From NCBI GenBank assembly GCA_001564205.1, contig LKMY01000153.1:1-5239 (forward strand): DNA of 5,239 nt, written 5' to 3'. Positions 4,900 through 5,239 of this stretch are shown here, in pieces. The position numbers and the translations under genes are program-made. The stretch comes from Nanohaloarchaea archaeon PL-Br10_U2g5. Lineage in GTDB: Archaea; Halobacteriota; Halobacteria; Halobacteriales; Haloferacaceae. Under the pieces are notes generated by a model. That model ran no database searches. It was given only the letters and a program-made list of their open reading frames with translations, and had not been told where the DNA came from. Position 1 is the stretch's first letter; each line of letters starts with the position of its first letter.

Positions 4900-5239
4900 C
4901 TATCGATGGAGGGGACTGTCGCCCCGTTGCCACTGCTCTTCAGTTATCGCCGCGCTTCGTCGCGAGGGGTGACGGACAGACAGCTCCGTTTCGGCCAAGA
5001 CGTTGGTCAGCGTTCGCTCGCGTCCATCCGGCCACCGAATGTCGACACGGAGGGGGTCGGCCGCACCGAGACCGAAGTGAGCAACCGGTTCGGTCTGACA
5101 GAGACACCCTCCACCGGCGTCGATCGCTCGTCGTTGCACACCGGCCGTGGTTTCGAGTCGCACGACCGCCCCACGGGCGGGCGCTCCGTGTCGCGTTGTG
5201 GGACGTATCCGGAGCCAACTCGCGTCCCCAGCCACGTCC
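4900..5239 (-). CDS. ASPIC/UnbV-domain (CRTAC1-like) protein, C-terminal fragment
   Basis: This is the C-terminal 112 residues of a protein that continues past the right edge. The visible part is an ASPIC/UnbV domain: NWLRIRP-like start (here SWLRIRPTT), then APARGAVVRL, an AGGGCLCQTEPVAHFGLG core and a VDIRWPDGRERTL strand. These are the hallmark segments of the domain that ends CRTAC1-family proteins, in which it follows a set of FG-GAP/VCBS beta-propeller repeats. Full-length relatives are several hundred residues long and often secreted or surface-located, but the N-terminus that would show a signal peptide is outside the window. The frame is open through 5239; the GTG at 5235 is internal, not a start. 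The last 15 residues are basic and poorly conserved-looking. Function in haloarchaea is unknown. Confidence 0.85.
   Translation of the reverse strand, partial: DVAGDASWLRIRPTTRHGAPARGAVVRLETTAGVQRRAIDAGGGCLCQTEPVAHFGLGAADPLRVDIRWPDGRERTLTNVLAETELSVRHPSRRSAAITEEQWQRGDSPLHR

Overview
The window looks like a chromosomal segment of a haloarchaeon (class Halobacteria). The DNA is GC-rich, the proteins are strongly acidic with many Asp/Glu and few Lys, several minus-strand genes have an AT-rich TATA-like element about 25-30 nt upstream of the start codon (the usual leaderless haloarchaeal layout), and the families present (DUF7511, DUF7576-like zinc finger, archaeal SBDS) point the same way. I see no tRNA, rRNA, CRISPR array, transposase or integrase.

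Plus strand, 6-3437, probably one transcription unit: a COG0523/CobW-type G3E GTPase metallochaperone; 7 nt later a DUF7511 protein; a small all-helical HEAT-like protein; 3 nt later a 53-residue paralogue of ribosomal protein uS14; and finally a 401-residue FAD/NAD(P)-binding oxidoreductase whose reading frame appears to begin at a CTG behind a well-placed Shine-Dalgarno sequence. The window begins 5 nt before the GTPase start, so the operon promoter is outside it.

Minus strand, 3470-5239: a 50-residue protein made of two C2H2 zinc fingers, convergent with the oxidoreductase; an AT-rich intergenic region with promoter and dyad symmetries; the ribosome maturation factor SBDS with its own promoter; a 64-residue zinc-finger protein (DUF7576-like); and the C-terminal end of a large ASPIC/UnbV (CRTAC1-like) protein cut by the right edge.

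The most notable content is the left operon. A COG0523 GTPase beside a spare uS14 with only two of the four zinc-ribbon cysteines resembles the bacterial zinc-sparing pairing of COG0523 chaperones with cysteine-less ribosomal protein paralogues. If that reading is right, the two uncharacterised small proteins and the flavoprotein between and after them are candidate members of an archaeal metal-limitation module. This is inference from gene content; no regulator site for it is visible here.
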